From Annona cherimola (taxonomy: Eukaryota > Streptophyta > Magnoliopsida > Magnoliales > Annonaceae), in the NCBI GenBank assembly GCA_030490835.1, contig CM059972.1, positions 5,672,264 to 5,736,263 on the forward strand: DNA of 64,000 nt, read 5' to 3'. The notes beneath the pieces were generated by a model. It did no database searches. It saw nothing but the letters and a program-made list of their open reading frames with translations, and was not told where the DNA came from. Position numbers and translations under genes: made by a program. Of the stretch, positions 24,166 to 37,961 are shown piece after piece. Positions within the stretch are counted from its first letter, which is position 1. Each line of letters starts with the position of its first letter.

Positions 24166-24171
24166 AATAAA
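24166..24171 (+). terminator. candidate MIF polyadenylation signal
   Basis: AATAAA lies 471 bp after the MIF stop codon. Plant poly(A) signals are loose, so this is only a plausible transcript end. Confidence 0.35.
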
Positions 24172-24724
24172 TCTGGATTACTCCATTTAGTATAAGATTT
24201 AAAAAAAAAAGGTTTGGATATATGTCTTTTATCTTGTGACACGTTTAATTACTTTTGGAATTCTTATAAAGGTAGAAGATGTGATTGTAACAAGTTGCTT
24301 TTGGTTTGGAAATTGTGATTGGGATTCCTTGCATGGTTTTGCATGACTTGTACATGAACTTCATCTGTTTGTCTTGAAATCTTCTAATGAAAATATCATA
24401 CTTGATGGAATTTTAGTTGTCTGGCTTTAGTCCAGTAACTATATTTTTGTTTGGGATAAGGTGTTTGTTTTTATGCAATTTGGGAAAAGGATATATCCTT
24501 TTCTCCTTATAGACTGTAAGAGATGGCAATAGACATATGGTTACAAAGCATCTGGGGTATGATTGTTCTCATGGCATATTTGAATGGAGTGAATGAATCG
24601 TAATAGAAGAAATGACCAAATTGGAATAAAGTCCTGCTAGCCTCTTCTTAGTTGGTGCGCAAACTAATGAACGTAAATCATAATAAGTAAATTAAAGATA
24701 ATCAACTAATTGTTGCATTTCAAT

Positions 24725-24768
24725 TTCAATGGTGCTCCTTCAAAAAAAAAAAAAAATTCAATGGTGCT
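24725..24768 (+). mobile_element. tail-only micro-insertion 9
   Basis: TTCAATGGTGCT (12 bp, perfect) occurs at 24725-24736 and 24757-24768. The insert is CCTTC followed by 15 A, a pure tail. Confidence 0.65.
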
Positions 24769-26412
24769 TGAAATAAATTAAGATTTTCAGACAGATAAAT
24801 GTGTGTTAATTAATTATTGCTTAGATAAGAACTATATGTGTGTATGTTTTCTTCTAATGAGTTATAATCACGGATAATGCAAAAGCATGATTCTTATATA
24901 CTGTGATATGCATACGAAATTGATTAGTAATACTGCACTGTTCATGGGGTGACTTAGAAACAAAGAAGTAGGGGATTGCAATGCATGCATGCCACTTTCC
25001 AAAACAAAAAATAGGTTATGTAACTCATCTAATTCGACTGAGCCCAAGCATCATTGATTTTCTAACTGCTGCACGCAGCTCTAGACCACAAGTACCAACG
25101 AGAATAATAATCTAAGCCCACGTCAAGCCTTGCTGTTTATTTTTCTGCCTCGTCCTGGGCCTGCACATCAAAATATAAGCAATGTTCTTGGCCTATTTGC
25201 CAAAATGCATTAAAAAAAACTATTTGTGGTCGATATCTATATATTGATCAGTAGTCTTTTCCAATATTCAATTGTCGAATACTGATGTGGAATGACCAGT
25301 GGATGTCTCCAATTATTTGTGGGCGACGCTTATTTTGGTGTACTTTAATGCTGAAGCATCCATGATGCCTCATCCATGGTTAAAAGTGGGTATTTAATTA
25401 GTTAGATATTTTCATTTATATGTACTTGAAAAATATACAACAAATAACTGGATCAAACGAACGGCAAGAGTACTCTTTTTTTTTTTTTAATATTTGGCGA
25501 AAGCATCCCTTTTTAGAATGGAATGGGGCCAATATTCATGGGTTGCCTGTGAAAAGAAGCATGGAAACTGTGCTGACAATGAAAAAGTCCAAGAAGAAAT
25601 TGCATATGACTGAACGTCTTAGTATTCTATCCCTTGTTTCATGATCATGCGGTTGGCTTGTTTTCTTAACATTTTGAAAGAGAATGCTTGTACTTGGAAT
25701 AGGTCAGCTCACATGCCATGGGACCATGAAGTGTCGAAGTTTGGTGTTATTCTAATAACTTTCATGACCTGGGACCGTGTGCCTGTTGTGTTTTTTGGTC
25801 CCCCATGTTGGCTTTGCTTCTTCTCTTAACCTTTCAAATAAAAGCATCACCATTCACATGCCTGGAACCTTGTGGGAAAGAGCACTTTGTGGTACATATA
25901 TACAGGTGGCTTCATGCATTTGTAGACACACATATGCCTCATTATTTTCCTGTTGTCTGGGGTTAAGTCTTTTCCCTCTCTAGAAAGAAAACCCTGATCA
26001 AGGAATTCCTGGGAAGTAAACTGTTCAGCAGGTTTCCAGGGTGCTTAGAATACCAACATTGCAAGTCCATGCATGTGTTTGAGAATTATTTATTCCACTC
26101 AAAAAATGTGTTCTCCCTATTAATTAACTAATTTTAAATTTCATGTCATTAATTAGGTTATTTTCAACTTTAATCGGAGGTAATCAGTTAGATGGAGAAC
26201 AATGTAGAGGAAAGACAATTATTTCGGTTTGTTCGAATATATATGTATAATAAAAAGAATATTTAATACTTTATAAAAAAAAGAGTACGTAATAGAAACG
26301 TGAATTAATAATAAAATGAGCAATACTATTTGTTTAAAAATAAAAAGAAATAATTTGATGCATGCAGAGTAATAATGATCGATGTAAGGTTTTCAAGATT
26401 ATTAGGGTAATT

Positions 26413-26454
26413 AAAATATTGTATCGTTCTCCTTCATCAAAAAAATATTTTATC
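26413..26454 (+). mobile_element. tail-only micro-insertion 10
   Basis: AAAATATT(G/T)TATC occurs at 26413-26425 and 26442-26454. The 16-bp insert reads GTTCTCCTTCATCAAA. The CATC before the A-run resembles the CCCCATC that precedes the poly(A) tail of the SINE at 63718. Confidence 0.5.
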
Positions 26455-28479
26455 ATTTTCAAAGATGGTGTAAAGAATCGATGGTGGCAGCTATTAATTA
26501 AAAGATAATAATTAAATATTAATTAGCGACAATCGGATGCTTATAATAGGTATATATGATCAATTTTTCAAAAAAGTAAAACTAAGGTTTGTGTAGGTGG
26601 CATGAGAATGAAATGATTTAAATGGTGTGAAGAAGCAGAATCTATCAAATTAAATAGGTGGGCAAGTACCGGCGGTGGCCACATGAAGAGGGCATCCTGC
26701 TCTGAATGAAGGGTTGCACTCATGATCGATCGATCAGTGGGGGGTCCCTTGTCATGAGCTACGTACGTTGCTTGCCTGGTCATATTAGCCAGAAGGTTAG
26801 GGAAGTCATGAGGAACCCATTTGCGGTCCATCAGCACTTAAGCATGATTTTGCATTGATTGAGCCTCCATGCATTTCATGGGGCCGCATATTTGCCCAAC
26901 TATAAATGCAATGTCTCTTTTCCCTTTCTGAATTCCAGACCACATGTAATTAAGTGGCTAAAAAAAAAGTAATGCAAACCATATATATCCTTATTCATTC
27001 AAAGACATATTGGTAGGTATATATGCCAATTATACATCAAACTTATTTAGAGAGTGAATTTTGAAGGCTTTTAAAGGTTGTTGCTTGTTTGGTGAATTTG
27101 ATCACAGCTGTCCCATCTTCCCTGCCAATCAATTTGGGATGTAAATTTGTTATATATACTTGAGTATTTTCTATTTTGAAGGTTGATTGGGCCTATGTAT
27201 GTGAATTGAGCCAGATCATTCTTGCAAATTGCTTTTAGATAGTGGTTCTAAGATATATTAAAATGAGAGAAGAAAGGGCATAAGACTTTCCTTCTTTAGA
27301 ATCTGACTATAAGTGAGGGAAAGGACAATTAATGAACGTTAATTAATTAATTGATTGGAGAGTGAGACCTTTCAAATATAAATATCATTGTGCTATTATG
27401 TGTTATCGTAGGAAATCTATTTTTTTCTCCCTTGATATTTACCTGTGTTGAAGGATTCCTTACGTAAAATCTTTTATGCTTGCATATATGTAATTTATCT
27501 CTATGTCCCGATGCACACATTTGCAACTGCCAACCCCAACAATTTGACCAATTACACTAGGAGAAATACTTACCACTGAAGTATTTCCCTTATAAAAGAT
27601 TATTTTAATTTCCTAACACAAGATGAAGGCCTTTTATGATGTACATATGCATGCAAACAAACTGTGCAACGCGTGTACATGATCTTTATTCTATTCTTCA
27701 TACAGATGTTGGAAACCATGCTTTGCTTTTACCAAGAAAGTGGGCAATTATCCTCACGTAGGCCATAGATATAAAGCCACCCAATCATTACAGAAAAAAA
27801 AGATTGGCCATGCAATAATCTATTGATTTTCTACCCTTCTGTGAGGCCCCATATCCATAGCATCATATGTACTGATTATGTGCCGAAGATAAATAGAATG
27901 AACTTAATTTACCTGGACTCCGCACAGGATACCCACCAAATCCATTTTATCCAAATAGGCTTTTTCCTTGACCGATTCAGAAGAAACCAAAATAAACTAC
28001 CTAAAATCACATTTTATAAACCAAGTTGCTTAATAACTTTCATTTACTTTCTAAGATTTTTATGTTTGAGTCAAGCAGTCAATGATCAAGAAAATAAAGA
28101 ATATTCTATAAAAATAAATAAATAAATAAATAAACAATGCACACTTCGAGTAGTCGAGCACAAACAAAACTTGGGTTATAACACTTCCATGTCGGCCTAT
28201 TTCAAGATCATTGACGTTAGCTAAAATGTGCCAATGGCTTTTAGTTTCAAGCTAGCCTTAGGCATGTACTGTATATAAATTAAAGAGGATATACATAAAT
28301 TAATCCATATATATACACTTAAAATACAATTACCATCGACGATGTTTAATCTTTTTTTTAACATTTGGGAAGGTATGGGATGGCCTTAGAATATTAGTAA
28401 ATAGTAAATCACTAAACCTATTTGCAAATGAAAAAATGAGTTAAAAAATGGACAATTAGCATAACCATATGAATAAGTT

Positions 28480-29520
28480 CGTCGCTTTGATATTGTAATG
28501 AATATGTCGGAACATATCTTTTGCAAAAAGTTTCAGTACTAATATTTTAATTATTATTAAAATATGTACTTTTAGTGACTTTTTTTTGTCATTGTCACTA
28601 ACAAGTTTTATTCAACAAGCATTAAGTAACAAAACTATAAGCCTGGCTGAATAATATTTTTTGCAACAAAAAAATCATCATTAGTCATCACCAAAAGCTA
28701 AAACTATGCTGCAAAAAGTTGATTGCGTACTTATGATGAAAGCCAATTTACACGATGTTATTATGACCCTTTTCGAAGTGTCATTGAAATAATTTTCAGG
28801 CCACATATCTGAGCATGCAATACATATTTGCTACGTGAAGTTTGAACATTTTTCTCTAATTCTGCTAGAGAGAAGTACACTGTGAGAGGGGCCACAGAAT
28901 GCAAGAAATGCAGGAGTATATACTTAGAAAGTGGTAGTTAGCTTGTCAGCACGCATCAGGGTTGGACTGATAGCAACCCTTCATTGGAGCATTGTAGCGC
29001 GCCACGATGATGCATGTGGGAAGAAGATCTAATCTGCGCTATGATGCAAGGTAGAATCTCAGGAATCTGTACATTAGTAGATTCAGTCAGGTAATTATGT
29101 CATTAAGGACTCAACCAGAAATTTATTTTTTTACCACAAATTTTTATGGCAAAAAGTTAAAATTTGTTGCTATAAGTGTTATTTTGTAATATATTCTCAC
29201 TTGCAAAGAAATAATTTACCTTTTTTATTGTAAAAAAATTATTTACTTGATTGCAAATACTCTACCACTTATGTGCTTTAACAACAAAACTTTCTTTACA
29301 AATGACTATTTGATGCAAAAATAAAATTTGTCGCTAATAATCATTTATATGCAACAACATGGTCATCGTATGTAGTGAAGTTAATTTTGTTTATTTATAG
29401 TGATGTTTGTTGTAAATAATTGACGGCTGAAATTGAGTTTCTAATTTTAATGGTACTCACATCAACCTAGCTTTTTGGTGAAAGCTTACAATGCAATTTG
29501 TGGTAAAATCCACATAAATT
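28480..29520. repeat. degraded transposon-like sequence
   Basis: Repeated phrases such as GTCACTAA, TTGCAACAAA and TTGTCGCTAATAA occur in both orientations, as in subterminal regions of CACTA-type elements. Clear ends are not visible. A GC-richer stretch at 28860-29080 has no recognisable gene. Confidence 0.3.
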
Positions 29521-29556
29521 TTACATCTTTATTTGTTAGATATGACATTTATATAT

Positions 29557-29848
29557 CACTATAAGGAATTAATATTTTGTGATGCACTTTTAGCGATATT
29601 TAACATTTTTGTTAAAAATTTTTGTTTAGTGACATAAATAATAATTGTCGCTAGTAAGAAAATAATAGATGTTGCCAAATGTAACATTTTGGCAATAAAT
29701 TCAGAAACCACTAAAAGTATGACTTTTAAGTGATAAATTTAAAAAAAATCACAAAAATCTTTTATAAAAGACTTATAATGACATCATAATGTAAATTAAT
29801 ACGTATATTGTAAGTTTTTACATCACTAAAAGTTTTTTCCTCATAGTA
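29557..29848. mobile_element. CACTA-like nonautonomous element
   Basis: The left end reads CACTATAAGGAA, and the right end in reverse complement reads ACTATGAGGAAAAAAC. TTTTAGCGATATT and TTGTCGCTAGTA inside are typical of plant CACTA subterminal repeats. It is about 290 bp without coding capacity. The right terminal base differs from a canonical TAGTG end, so class assignment is tentative. Confidence 0.4.
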
Positions 29849-31083
29849 TATATTGATCCCTTACCTATTTTATCATATGCCATATCTATCTTTGAAATTA
29901 TTTTAGCTCTAAACAAAGTAGTTTCAATACTATTATAATTTTCATTTGCAATAATATTTAACTTTTTGCCTTTAATTATCAAAGCAACATACCATCATAG
30001 CACCTGAATAAGGCTTTTAGGGGTTGTGTGTATTTCGAATCACGTTTGTATAATTTTTGGCCCTTATACATGGATGGGAGCAGTTTGTCTTCCTTTGGAT
30101 AAATGAGAGCTTGTTATCTCCCGAATTGTGTTGTCTCCTTTGAGATTGATGCGAGCTTGTTATCTTCCATAAGGATGGACTTGATTTGTAATGTCAGATG
30201 TCGTGTTATACAATATTAATAAAAAATTATCATAGCAACACAAAAATTTATGTATTTTGTCCTTATTAAGTTTTATGGCCATTATGAAATATCACTAGTA
30301 TCATCTTTCAATCTATATATCTTTGCATATCTTGCTTTTATATTTTGCTTTTACCACAACCAAAGTTTACAAAAGTAGTCATTTTTTTTGCTTTCAAATT
30401 TAGATTTAGTTGCATAACCACTGATCTATCTTTGTAGCTAAAAATTTTATTATTTGTGTGATCATTTGTTTGATATTAGTATGCATGGGCTCTGATTCAT
30501 CTACGAATGTGTAAAATCAATGTAATCAAATAATTTAATATTTCACATTATATTTTGATATTTGTACCATCTAAAATATTATTTCTATGTAGATAAATGA
30601 TTATACAAAGTATTATCATATTCCAATACATATGTAAATTGATTTAAGTATTTTTCACAATTTACACATCAATGTATATTTTCCTACAATGTGACTGATG
30701 TATATATTTGATTTGGATAAAACTTAATTTTCTAGATAAAAATTATTTTAAATATAAGAATAAATTAGATTTTTCATCAAACATCAATATTTAAAAATTA
30801 GAAGAGACTAGAAAACGGCTTCTGTGTAACCTACAAATGGAGCTAAAATTATCTTATATACAACAAATGAACTACTAATCAAAACATATCCTTAGATAGG
30901 CATTACCTAGAAGGTTCTAATCTTCCAAAATCATTCAGTCTTCTTTTTCGGAAATCTCTTTTATAGTTTTCACTTCCAAGCTTGTGATATTTTCTTTTGC
31001 ATATCACCAAATACACTCATGTTTTAAGATCATATAATTTTAACATTGATGCATGTTAACATTATAACATGCATTGATTTTTT

Positions 31084-31409
31084 GGATGATTTGCAAATAT
31101 GCCCATACAGTTTCAGAAATTATAAATTATCTTCACATAATTTGAATATAATTACAAATATATTCACGCTGTTACGACATGGTTACTCCACCATTATGAC
31201 ATAGGTGTATTTGCAATTTCAAAAATTAAGTAAATATATTTAGTTTTTGCAAATATACCCATATCGTAATAACACAATGACAACGTCGTAATAACGTGGG
31301 TAAATTTACAATTATAGTCAAAATATGTGGGGTAATTTACAAATTTGAAAACTATGTAGTTATGTTTACAATTAAGATCAAACTATGTAGATATATTTGC
31401 TAATTACCC
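31084..31409. mobile_element. TTTGCAAATAT-type foldback element
   Basis: The left end GGATGATTTGCAAATATGCCC pairs with the right end, whose reverse complement begins GGGTAATTAGCAAATATAT. The interior has alternating AATTATAAATTA and TACAATTATAGTCAAA blocks in opposite orientation. Relatives are at 37660-37961 and 48684-49790. It is non-coding. Confidence 0.55.
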
Positions 31410-32572
31410 TTTTTTAAAATTATTGTTCTAGATATGTTATGTAATAATCGAGAATAAAGGTTTTTATATGAAAAAAAAAATCCAATATAAAATCATCATA
31501 ATTAAACTCTTGGGGACCAACTTTCCATCCATGATGTTGAGAATCCAACCATATATGTATTGGACCATTAGAACATGACCCATGTGGGTCGTATGAAATG
31601 ATATGTACATGCAAATTAAGAAGGTTCTCTTTTGCCTTTGTGGGTGTAGCTTGTTAGGCACGAACGATAAGGAAGAATTGCAAAAAGGGTGACCCCAACA
31701 CCTCATGTGTAAGATTCCAGCCTTCGTCCATCGACAGTTGGGTGGAAGACAATGACCTGAAACAGACTTCTCAGACCTACACTTACAAAAAAAAATTTAT
31801 TAAAAATTAAAAAAATCCATCGTACTGCTTGGGTGCATCTCCCTTTCCAATCAATGATCAGTTGCCATAATATTTCTTAATTAATCCTAGCTATTAAAAA
31901 TATGGGACTGTCTTATGGATCTTACATAGGGCATAAAAATACAAAGCATAAATAAAATAGGTGGACCGAAATATATATTTTTTGATCAACATCAATTGAT
32001 AACCCAAAGATGTAAGCTACAATGCTCCAGTGAACTATTGTTTGATTTTTGGGTTGTGTTCTATAATATTAATTAATCGCAAAGATGGTATGGTGATTAA
32101 CTAGCTATGTAGGTGCGAGAAGTTTTTTTTTTTTTTGACTGAGAGGCTTTAAAAGTTTTAATGAAATTTTTTTTCGGGAAAAGGCACTTTGGATGTTCCA
32201 AAAAAATCATTGAATTTTCAAGTTAGGCTCCACTAGATGATATGTCACAACCAACACAGCTAGGAATGAGAAAGCCAGAGAAGCCCCCGGAAGTCTGAGG
32301 AGTACCGTATGCATGTTGCCGCATCATGTGCATACTGCATATTGACTTCAAGCGTTTCCTTTGTTTTTCCTAAACTTTTTTTAATGGGTGTAAAGCTACA
32401 CGAATCCAAAGAAATTAAACCACACTTAGAAATGAAAATGCTAGAGTTCAGCTGCTGCAATTTGGTCCCACGTCCGACATTGATGATAAAAACATATAAT
32501 AAAATCCACTCTGGTATATGGTGTCCGTTTGGATAAAAGTTTTAAAAAAAAACCTTTTCAATTACACATATA

Positions 32573-32932
32573 TGAGAGCTGTTCCGGCGCAGCGTCACTG
32601 CACCGGAACAGCGGTGCAGTGGCCCAAAAATGGGCCCCACATGATCATGAAATCATGATCTACTCTACCCATTGTATTTAGAATAATATATTCTATTACC
32701 ATACCAATCAGATACTTTAAAGTTGTTATTTACATCAAACTATTTTATTAAGTTGGATTTGTACCATTTTCAGATGGGGCCCATATAAATATCTGATTGG
32801 GATGAAAATTGGTATGTTAATAGAATATATTATTCTAAATACAATGGGTGGAGCAGATCATGATTTCATGATCATGTGGGGCCCATTTCAGCGATGCTGC
32901 ACCGGAATGCTGCACCAGAATATTTCTCTCTC
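32573..32932. mobile_element. near-perfect hairpin MITE
   Basis: Two 78-bp arms at 32631-32708 and 32808-32885 pair at 75 of 78 positions by direct reading. They are separated by a 99-bp loop. Outside them, GC-rich ends carry CTGTTCCGGCGCAGC and (reverse complement) TTCTGGTGCAGCATTCCGG, and TGTTCCGG...CCGGAACA forms its own small hairpin at the left end. The loop sequence is recognisable in two more decayed copies at about 33895-34110 and 34255-34480. The arms are far better matched than in any other foldback here, so the insertion is young or the stem is maintained. It could yield small RNAs if transcribed. Confidence 0.72.
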
Positions 32933-33464
32933 TATATATATATATATGTATGTACAGTGGTGTCGATCGTCTAGTCATCAAGTGATTACATAGATACCTC
33001 ATTTAACTTAAGACATGAATGAGTTTCTTAAAAAATAAACTAAATTAAAATTTGGCTCATGGATGAGCCACACTCTAGCTTAATTTGAGGGCAAATTAAG
33101 CTGGACTACATATTCAGTGGACGATTAATGAAGCCTAATACACTGAGGGCTAATGATTCAAATGTATCCCACCTTAATGCGGTCGACCTGTCCATTTTGG
33201 GTCCACCTTAATTAATTACCACTTGCATTGCATCCCGCGAGCCATTTGCAGGGAAATTGTAACGGGCACATATTGTTAAAATAAACTTCTAAGAGTAAAC
33301 CTTTGGTCATAAAAATAAATTTTATAAATAGTATTTTTTATTTATTTCAAAAAAAATAGCAGTGGGCTAATCTGATTTTTGGGACAGCTGATTTTTAAGT
33401 TTTACCAAGAGCGAGGGCGCATGGGTACTGTTATGTTGACCGAGCTTCACCTGTATATAATGGA

Positions 33465-33735
33465 ACTTCAGTGCACTCGTACGCAAATTTATTTTTTTTT
33501 TAATAAAATTGCTAACTTAAATGTATTTAATTTATAAATATATTTTTATCATTTGTGAAAATTTATACATATTTTAAATGACTAAAATATCCCTATTTTA
33601 AAAATAAAAAATATGTACAAATATCCAAAAAAAGGTAAAGCTTAATACATATGTTAAATATACTTAGGTTAATAGTTTTGTAAAAAAATTAAGAATAAAA
33701 AATAAATTTTTGCACCCGTGTGCACTAAATTTCCA
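33465..33735. mobile_element. GTGCA-type foldback element, second copy
   Basis: It starts AGTGCACTCGTACGC and ends TTGCACCCGTGTGCACT. The centre repeats the AAAATATCCCTATTTT type of inverted block, and the architecture matches 17965-18318. It is non-coding. Confidence 0.52.
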
Positions 33736-33894
33736 TATACCATGCTGATAGGCTCGTAACTTATATATATATATATACATATGCAAAGAATTAACCAATA
33801 CATTTACATGTATTATAAGTTATAGTATATTTGGTTCGAATTACTTAAATGTATGTATATCAATACTTTGTACAACATTTATTTGTGTATAAAT

Positions 33895-34480
33895 TGTTTT
33901 AGATAATTTACATGTTGAAAGGATAACTTTAAAATTATTATTTATATTAAATTATTTTATTATGTTGATTTTGTACTATTTTGAGATGAGGCCTATATAA
34001 ATATACGATTTTGATAAAAAATTATTCGTTAATAAAATAAATAATTCTGAATACAATCAGTGAAGCATATAATAATTTTATGACTATGTGGAACCCATTT
34101 TGAGCCAAATTTATTATAACTTAGAATACGTATAAATATACATGATCAAAACTTATATATATATAAGAAAATCCATTTAATATAATCGGACTACACTATA
34201 ATCATGGTATAGTTCGCTACATAATAGGCCGCTATGTATTAAAATACAATATTTCATATAATTATTTACCTATGTAAAAATTATGTTTTAGATAGCTTAG
34301 ATGTTGAAAATATAAATTTAAAATTAATATTTATATTAAATTATCTTATTATATTGATTTTGTATCATTTTAAGATAGTTCCCATATATATGTGATTATA
34401 TGGTATTAAAGTAAATAATTTTAAATACAATAAGTGAGTTAGATGTTAATTTTATAATCAAGCAAGCCCCATCTTACAGT
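33895..34480. repeat. two decayed copies of the 32.6-kb hairpin family
   Basis: Around 33920-34110 and 34300-34480 the phrase TTATTTATATTAAATTAT..TTATTATGTTGATTTTGTA resembles the loop of the element at 32573-32932. They are followed by GGCCTATATAAATAT-like and GGAACCCATTTTGAG-like blocks. The arms are much more diverged. Confidence 0.42.
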
Positions 34481-34489
34481 TACGTGCAG

Positions 34490-36080
34490 TCCAATGCACT
34501 TGAATATTCTCTTTCTATATGTTCTTGGAATATATTGTGACGATGAATGTAGCACCGTCAATTTTGACACGATATATACCTAGCTAGCCATATACGCACA
34601 TGTTCTTCGGCTGAAAATTATATATGTGAGTGGTCCACATTAATTCTATCGTAGGATGATATTTTCAGTTGGAAGCATTTGAAGGCGTATGTAAATAAAA
34701 CCTGGCCCACCGCCCACGCATGTGACGGTATCAATGGTTTGCTGAATTTCAGGTGGTACACGCATGCAATTGGTAACGTGGAGGATGGCTGATGCTGTGG
34801 ACCCTCTCATTTCCTTATTTGTCAAAAGATGGGGTCCAGCTTTTTTAATGTCATGGTCCCCATTCCGACCTGTTTTAGGTTGCAACCCGATAGAATGAGA
34901 GTGACGGCCACCATTTGCATTTGCCTGTGCCCTTCTCTTGAAGACTGGGAAGTCAAGAGAATCTAGCTTATTTATCGAGTCTTGAATGAGCGGCTTGTCA
35001 CCCAAGAGAGTGCCTGCCAAGTGCCAGCTGAGCTGAGTTTTTATGAGGGCCTTTGGGGACTCAATTTCTCATTGAATATGGATAATTATGAGAAAAACAA
35101 AAATCATTAATTATCCCATGTGTCTAGTTTAGCAAGGCTGATTTTGGGATTCATGTGAAGACATCCTTCTTTCCATTTCGGTTTAAGTAACTTTTGGTTC
35201 ACCTTGTTACTTAAAAAACGCTGTAAATCTTGAGTAAAATACATGCTTTTAAAGATACTTTTTTTTCATTTGATAACATGATTATATTGAGAGTACTGAA
35301 ACAATTCGAATCAATGACCCAAATTATGTTTTACATATGTAAACACTTATGTAATTAGTATTCTTGTTGCTAAGTTTATGATAAAAAAAATTTCATAAAA
35401 AAAATGGGGAAAGTCAATAAAATTAAAATTCCAATCATGTGCAAAATTCATTTAGAAGTTGTGTAGGATGAGTGGAGATTGGCAAGGAAGAAGCAGCGAG
35501 AATTCCCATCTTGCTCCAAATGGGCAAAGACATCGGCCGCCCATATATGGGACTTGGGAGTGTCGTCCAAGAGAGTTCGGGGTCAGCCCAATTCCCAGCT
35601 TACATGGAAATGAGCCTGAAATTGTATTTCCCAGCCTATCTTCCTTCACCTTTTCCACGGCCATCTGAACTGATTAAGCTCAATACATCCAGTTCCCAGG
35701 CCCAAACCAACCCAGTGACACAGACATGCTTACACATCAGTGCCCGTATCGTATCGTTGGGTGCGGCTCTTCTTCATGTAAACTGTCGAAATGGGACCTA
35801 ACTCACGATACATTGATTCAAATCACTTGGGGTGTGTTCTAAGCTATATAAGGTTTTTGGATTGAATCTGTATTATCATTTTTAAGATAGCTTTTCAATT
35901 CCTAAAATGGCTTTTTTAATTTTCAATGTAACTTTACTCATTACTAATACACATTATTACATTCTTATCTTATATATAGATTCGATTTAAGAATCTCATA
36001 TGGTTTGGAACCCGCTCTTAGCTATGCCAACGATAAAAGCAGTTTGGGCAGGAATCGGTTCCCATTGGAGTCAATGAGAG
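34490..36080. other. gene-free stretch of higher GC, unexplained
   Basis: A 124-codon minus-strand frame (34646-35020) and overlapping frames at 35452-35801 stand out from the AT-rich surroundings. None shows a domain, signal peptide, membrane segment or splice structure that I recognise. They could be a decayed gene, conserved non-coding DNA or chance. Confidence 0.35.
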
Positions 36081-36084
36081 TCAC

Positions 36085-36577
36085 ATCAAAAATTGCTATT
36101 TCAAAATTTTTATGGTATATAACTATCTTACTTTTCAATTATTTTTAGAAAACTATCAATAGAACTAATCTATTTATTTTAATTTTTTATTCATAATTAT
36201 TATATCTATTATATCACGTTATTTTCTTTTGTTTCTAAAAATATTGTTGTAAAAATTTTCTTTTAAAAGTTTTATTACTCCTTAATCACGCCATTTATTT
36301 ATTTTGCATGTATTTGGAAAATAATAAAACTTTTCACGAAAATTTTTTTATGTAAAAGTTTTTGAATTAAAAAATAATATAATATGATAGGGGTAATGAT
36401 GAGGAGTAAAGAGAATAAAATTAAATAAATAGATTAACTGTATTGTTAGTTTTGCAGAAATGATTAAAAAGTAAAGTAATTATATAGGAAGATGTGAAAA
36501 AATAATTAAAAAATAGAATAATTTTTAAAAATGAAAAATTTTAAGTTGAAAAGTTTTATGCTTTACCAAATATACCC
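36085..36577. mobile_element. two abutting Tourist-like MITEs
   Basis: The right copy (36307-36577) begins GCATGTATTTGG and ends CCAAATATACCC. The left piece (36085-36290) contains the same family interior in the opposite orientation, so the two lie head to head. Confidence 0.5.
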
Positions 36578-37659
36578 TTTAACTTTATTCTCTTCACCTC
36601 TTATCATTTCTTTTATAGTAATTTTAAATAAGCTTACAACTTTTGCCCTTTGTTTCAAATATACGCATTAACTATGAAATCTTTCATATATACCTACTGA
36701 GAATGCTCCAAATATCAATTACACTTCCAAATCGTCAATGTCTGTTAGAAGATTACCAACATAGAGAGGAAATGACAAATATACTCTATATTTAAAGTTT
36801 AATTTGAGGTCCCTTAGACACCAATGTGCAACAACAGGTTTCTTAACTAATTTTTCCTTATATACATCAATAGAAAATGGTTTTTTCTGTTGGAGAGTCT
36901 AACAGAGTTTCGAACTAAATCTAAAGTTTATGGTATATTTATCATTTCCTCTTCACAATAATGGTCTTCTACTGAAAGGTGACAGTTGTGGGTATATTTG
37001 ATATTTAGGTCAATTTTAGTGGGTATGTATAAAAGATTTCATACTTGTTGAATATTGAAATTAAAGACAAAAGTTATTGATATATTTGAAATTACCCCGT
37101 TATTGGTACATTTAAAATTACACCTTACTTTTATTATATTAAATCACTCCCGTTTCAAAAACTTTCACCGTAAGAACGTGCAAATACTATTCCAAAGCCA
37201 AACTGTGCACGCAGTTTGCTGCCATATATCCGTCTGAATTTGGCGCACCCTAACCATGCGAACGGAAAAGGAGGTGTCCACTGTCCCGAGAGGATAGTGG
37301 ACACTGTTCTAATCGACCGAAAATTGTGTCCCAGCCCCACGTGCTTCACGTTCGCGGATGACCATTCCCTGCTCTTTCACGTACAATTGCTTGAATGCCC
37401 CAATCACCAAATGCGGGCTTTGACTAGGAAATGTGCAGAAATCTTTGTTTTTAACCAACATAATAAATCTAGTGGAGACATTACGCCCATAGCCTGTTTA
37501 AACCGAGAATGTCCAGCTTGAAGATTCTGCATTTTACTAGTCAACTTATGCCCATAGTAGCCTTTAGGAATGTGTTTAGTTTTGAGTTAAAAAGGAGAAA
37601 TTTAATGGGAAAAATTTTGAAAAAATAAAAGAATAATGTAATATGACAAGAATATTTAA

Positions 37660-37961
37660 AACTACGTAGGTATATTTGCAAAAAATTAAATATGCTTATT
37701 TAATTTTTATAATTGTAAATATATTCATATAGTTTGGATATATTTGCAAATATACTCATGCCGTGAAAGTGTAGTAACAACGCTGTATGTTTATAATTAT
37801 AATTAAACTATGTAAGAATAATTTATAATTTTGAAAACCGAGCGTCTGTAAAATATATTTGCAATTATAGTCAAATTATGTAGAGCTAATTTGTAATTTC
37901 TAAAACTATGTAGATGTATTCATAATTATGATAAAATTATATGGGTACATTTGCAAATTAA
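37660..37961. mobile_element. TTTGCAAATAT-type foldback element, second copy
   Basis: The segment starts GTAGGTATATTTGCAAA and ends GGGTACATTTGCAAATTAACC in inverted relation. The interior ATTATAGTCAAATTATG blocks match 31084-31409. Confidence 0.5.

Larger units (their letters stand above)
24200..28450. other. gene-free intergenic stretch
   Basis: No coding gene is supported. Frames at 25420-25983 and 26568-26837 show no domain. TATA-like ACTATAAATGC near 26899 is followed by no recognisable gene. Two micro-insertions (24725 and 26413) are listed separately. Confidence 0.5.

Noticed and set aside
26852..26880. miR171-like string (TGATTGAGCC...)
   Set aside because: Only the first ten bases match the known miRNA, and I see no complementary arm nearby.
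34646..35020. 124-codon minus-strand gene
   Set aside because: It has no recognisable domain, no splice or promoter context, and composition that does not separate it from chance; kept only as a low-interest island.
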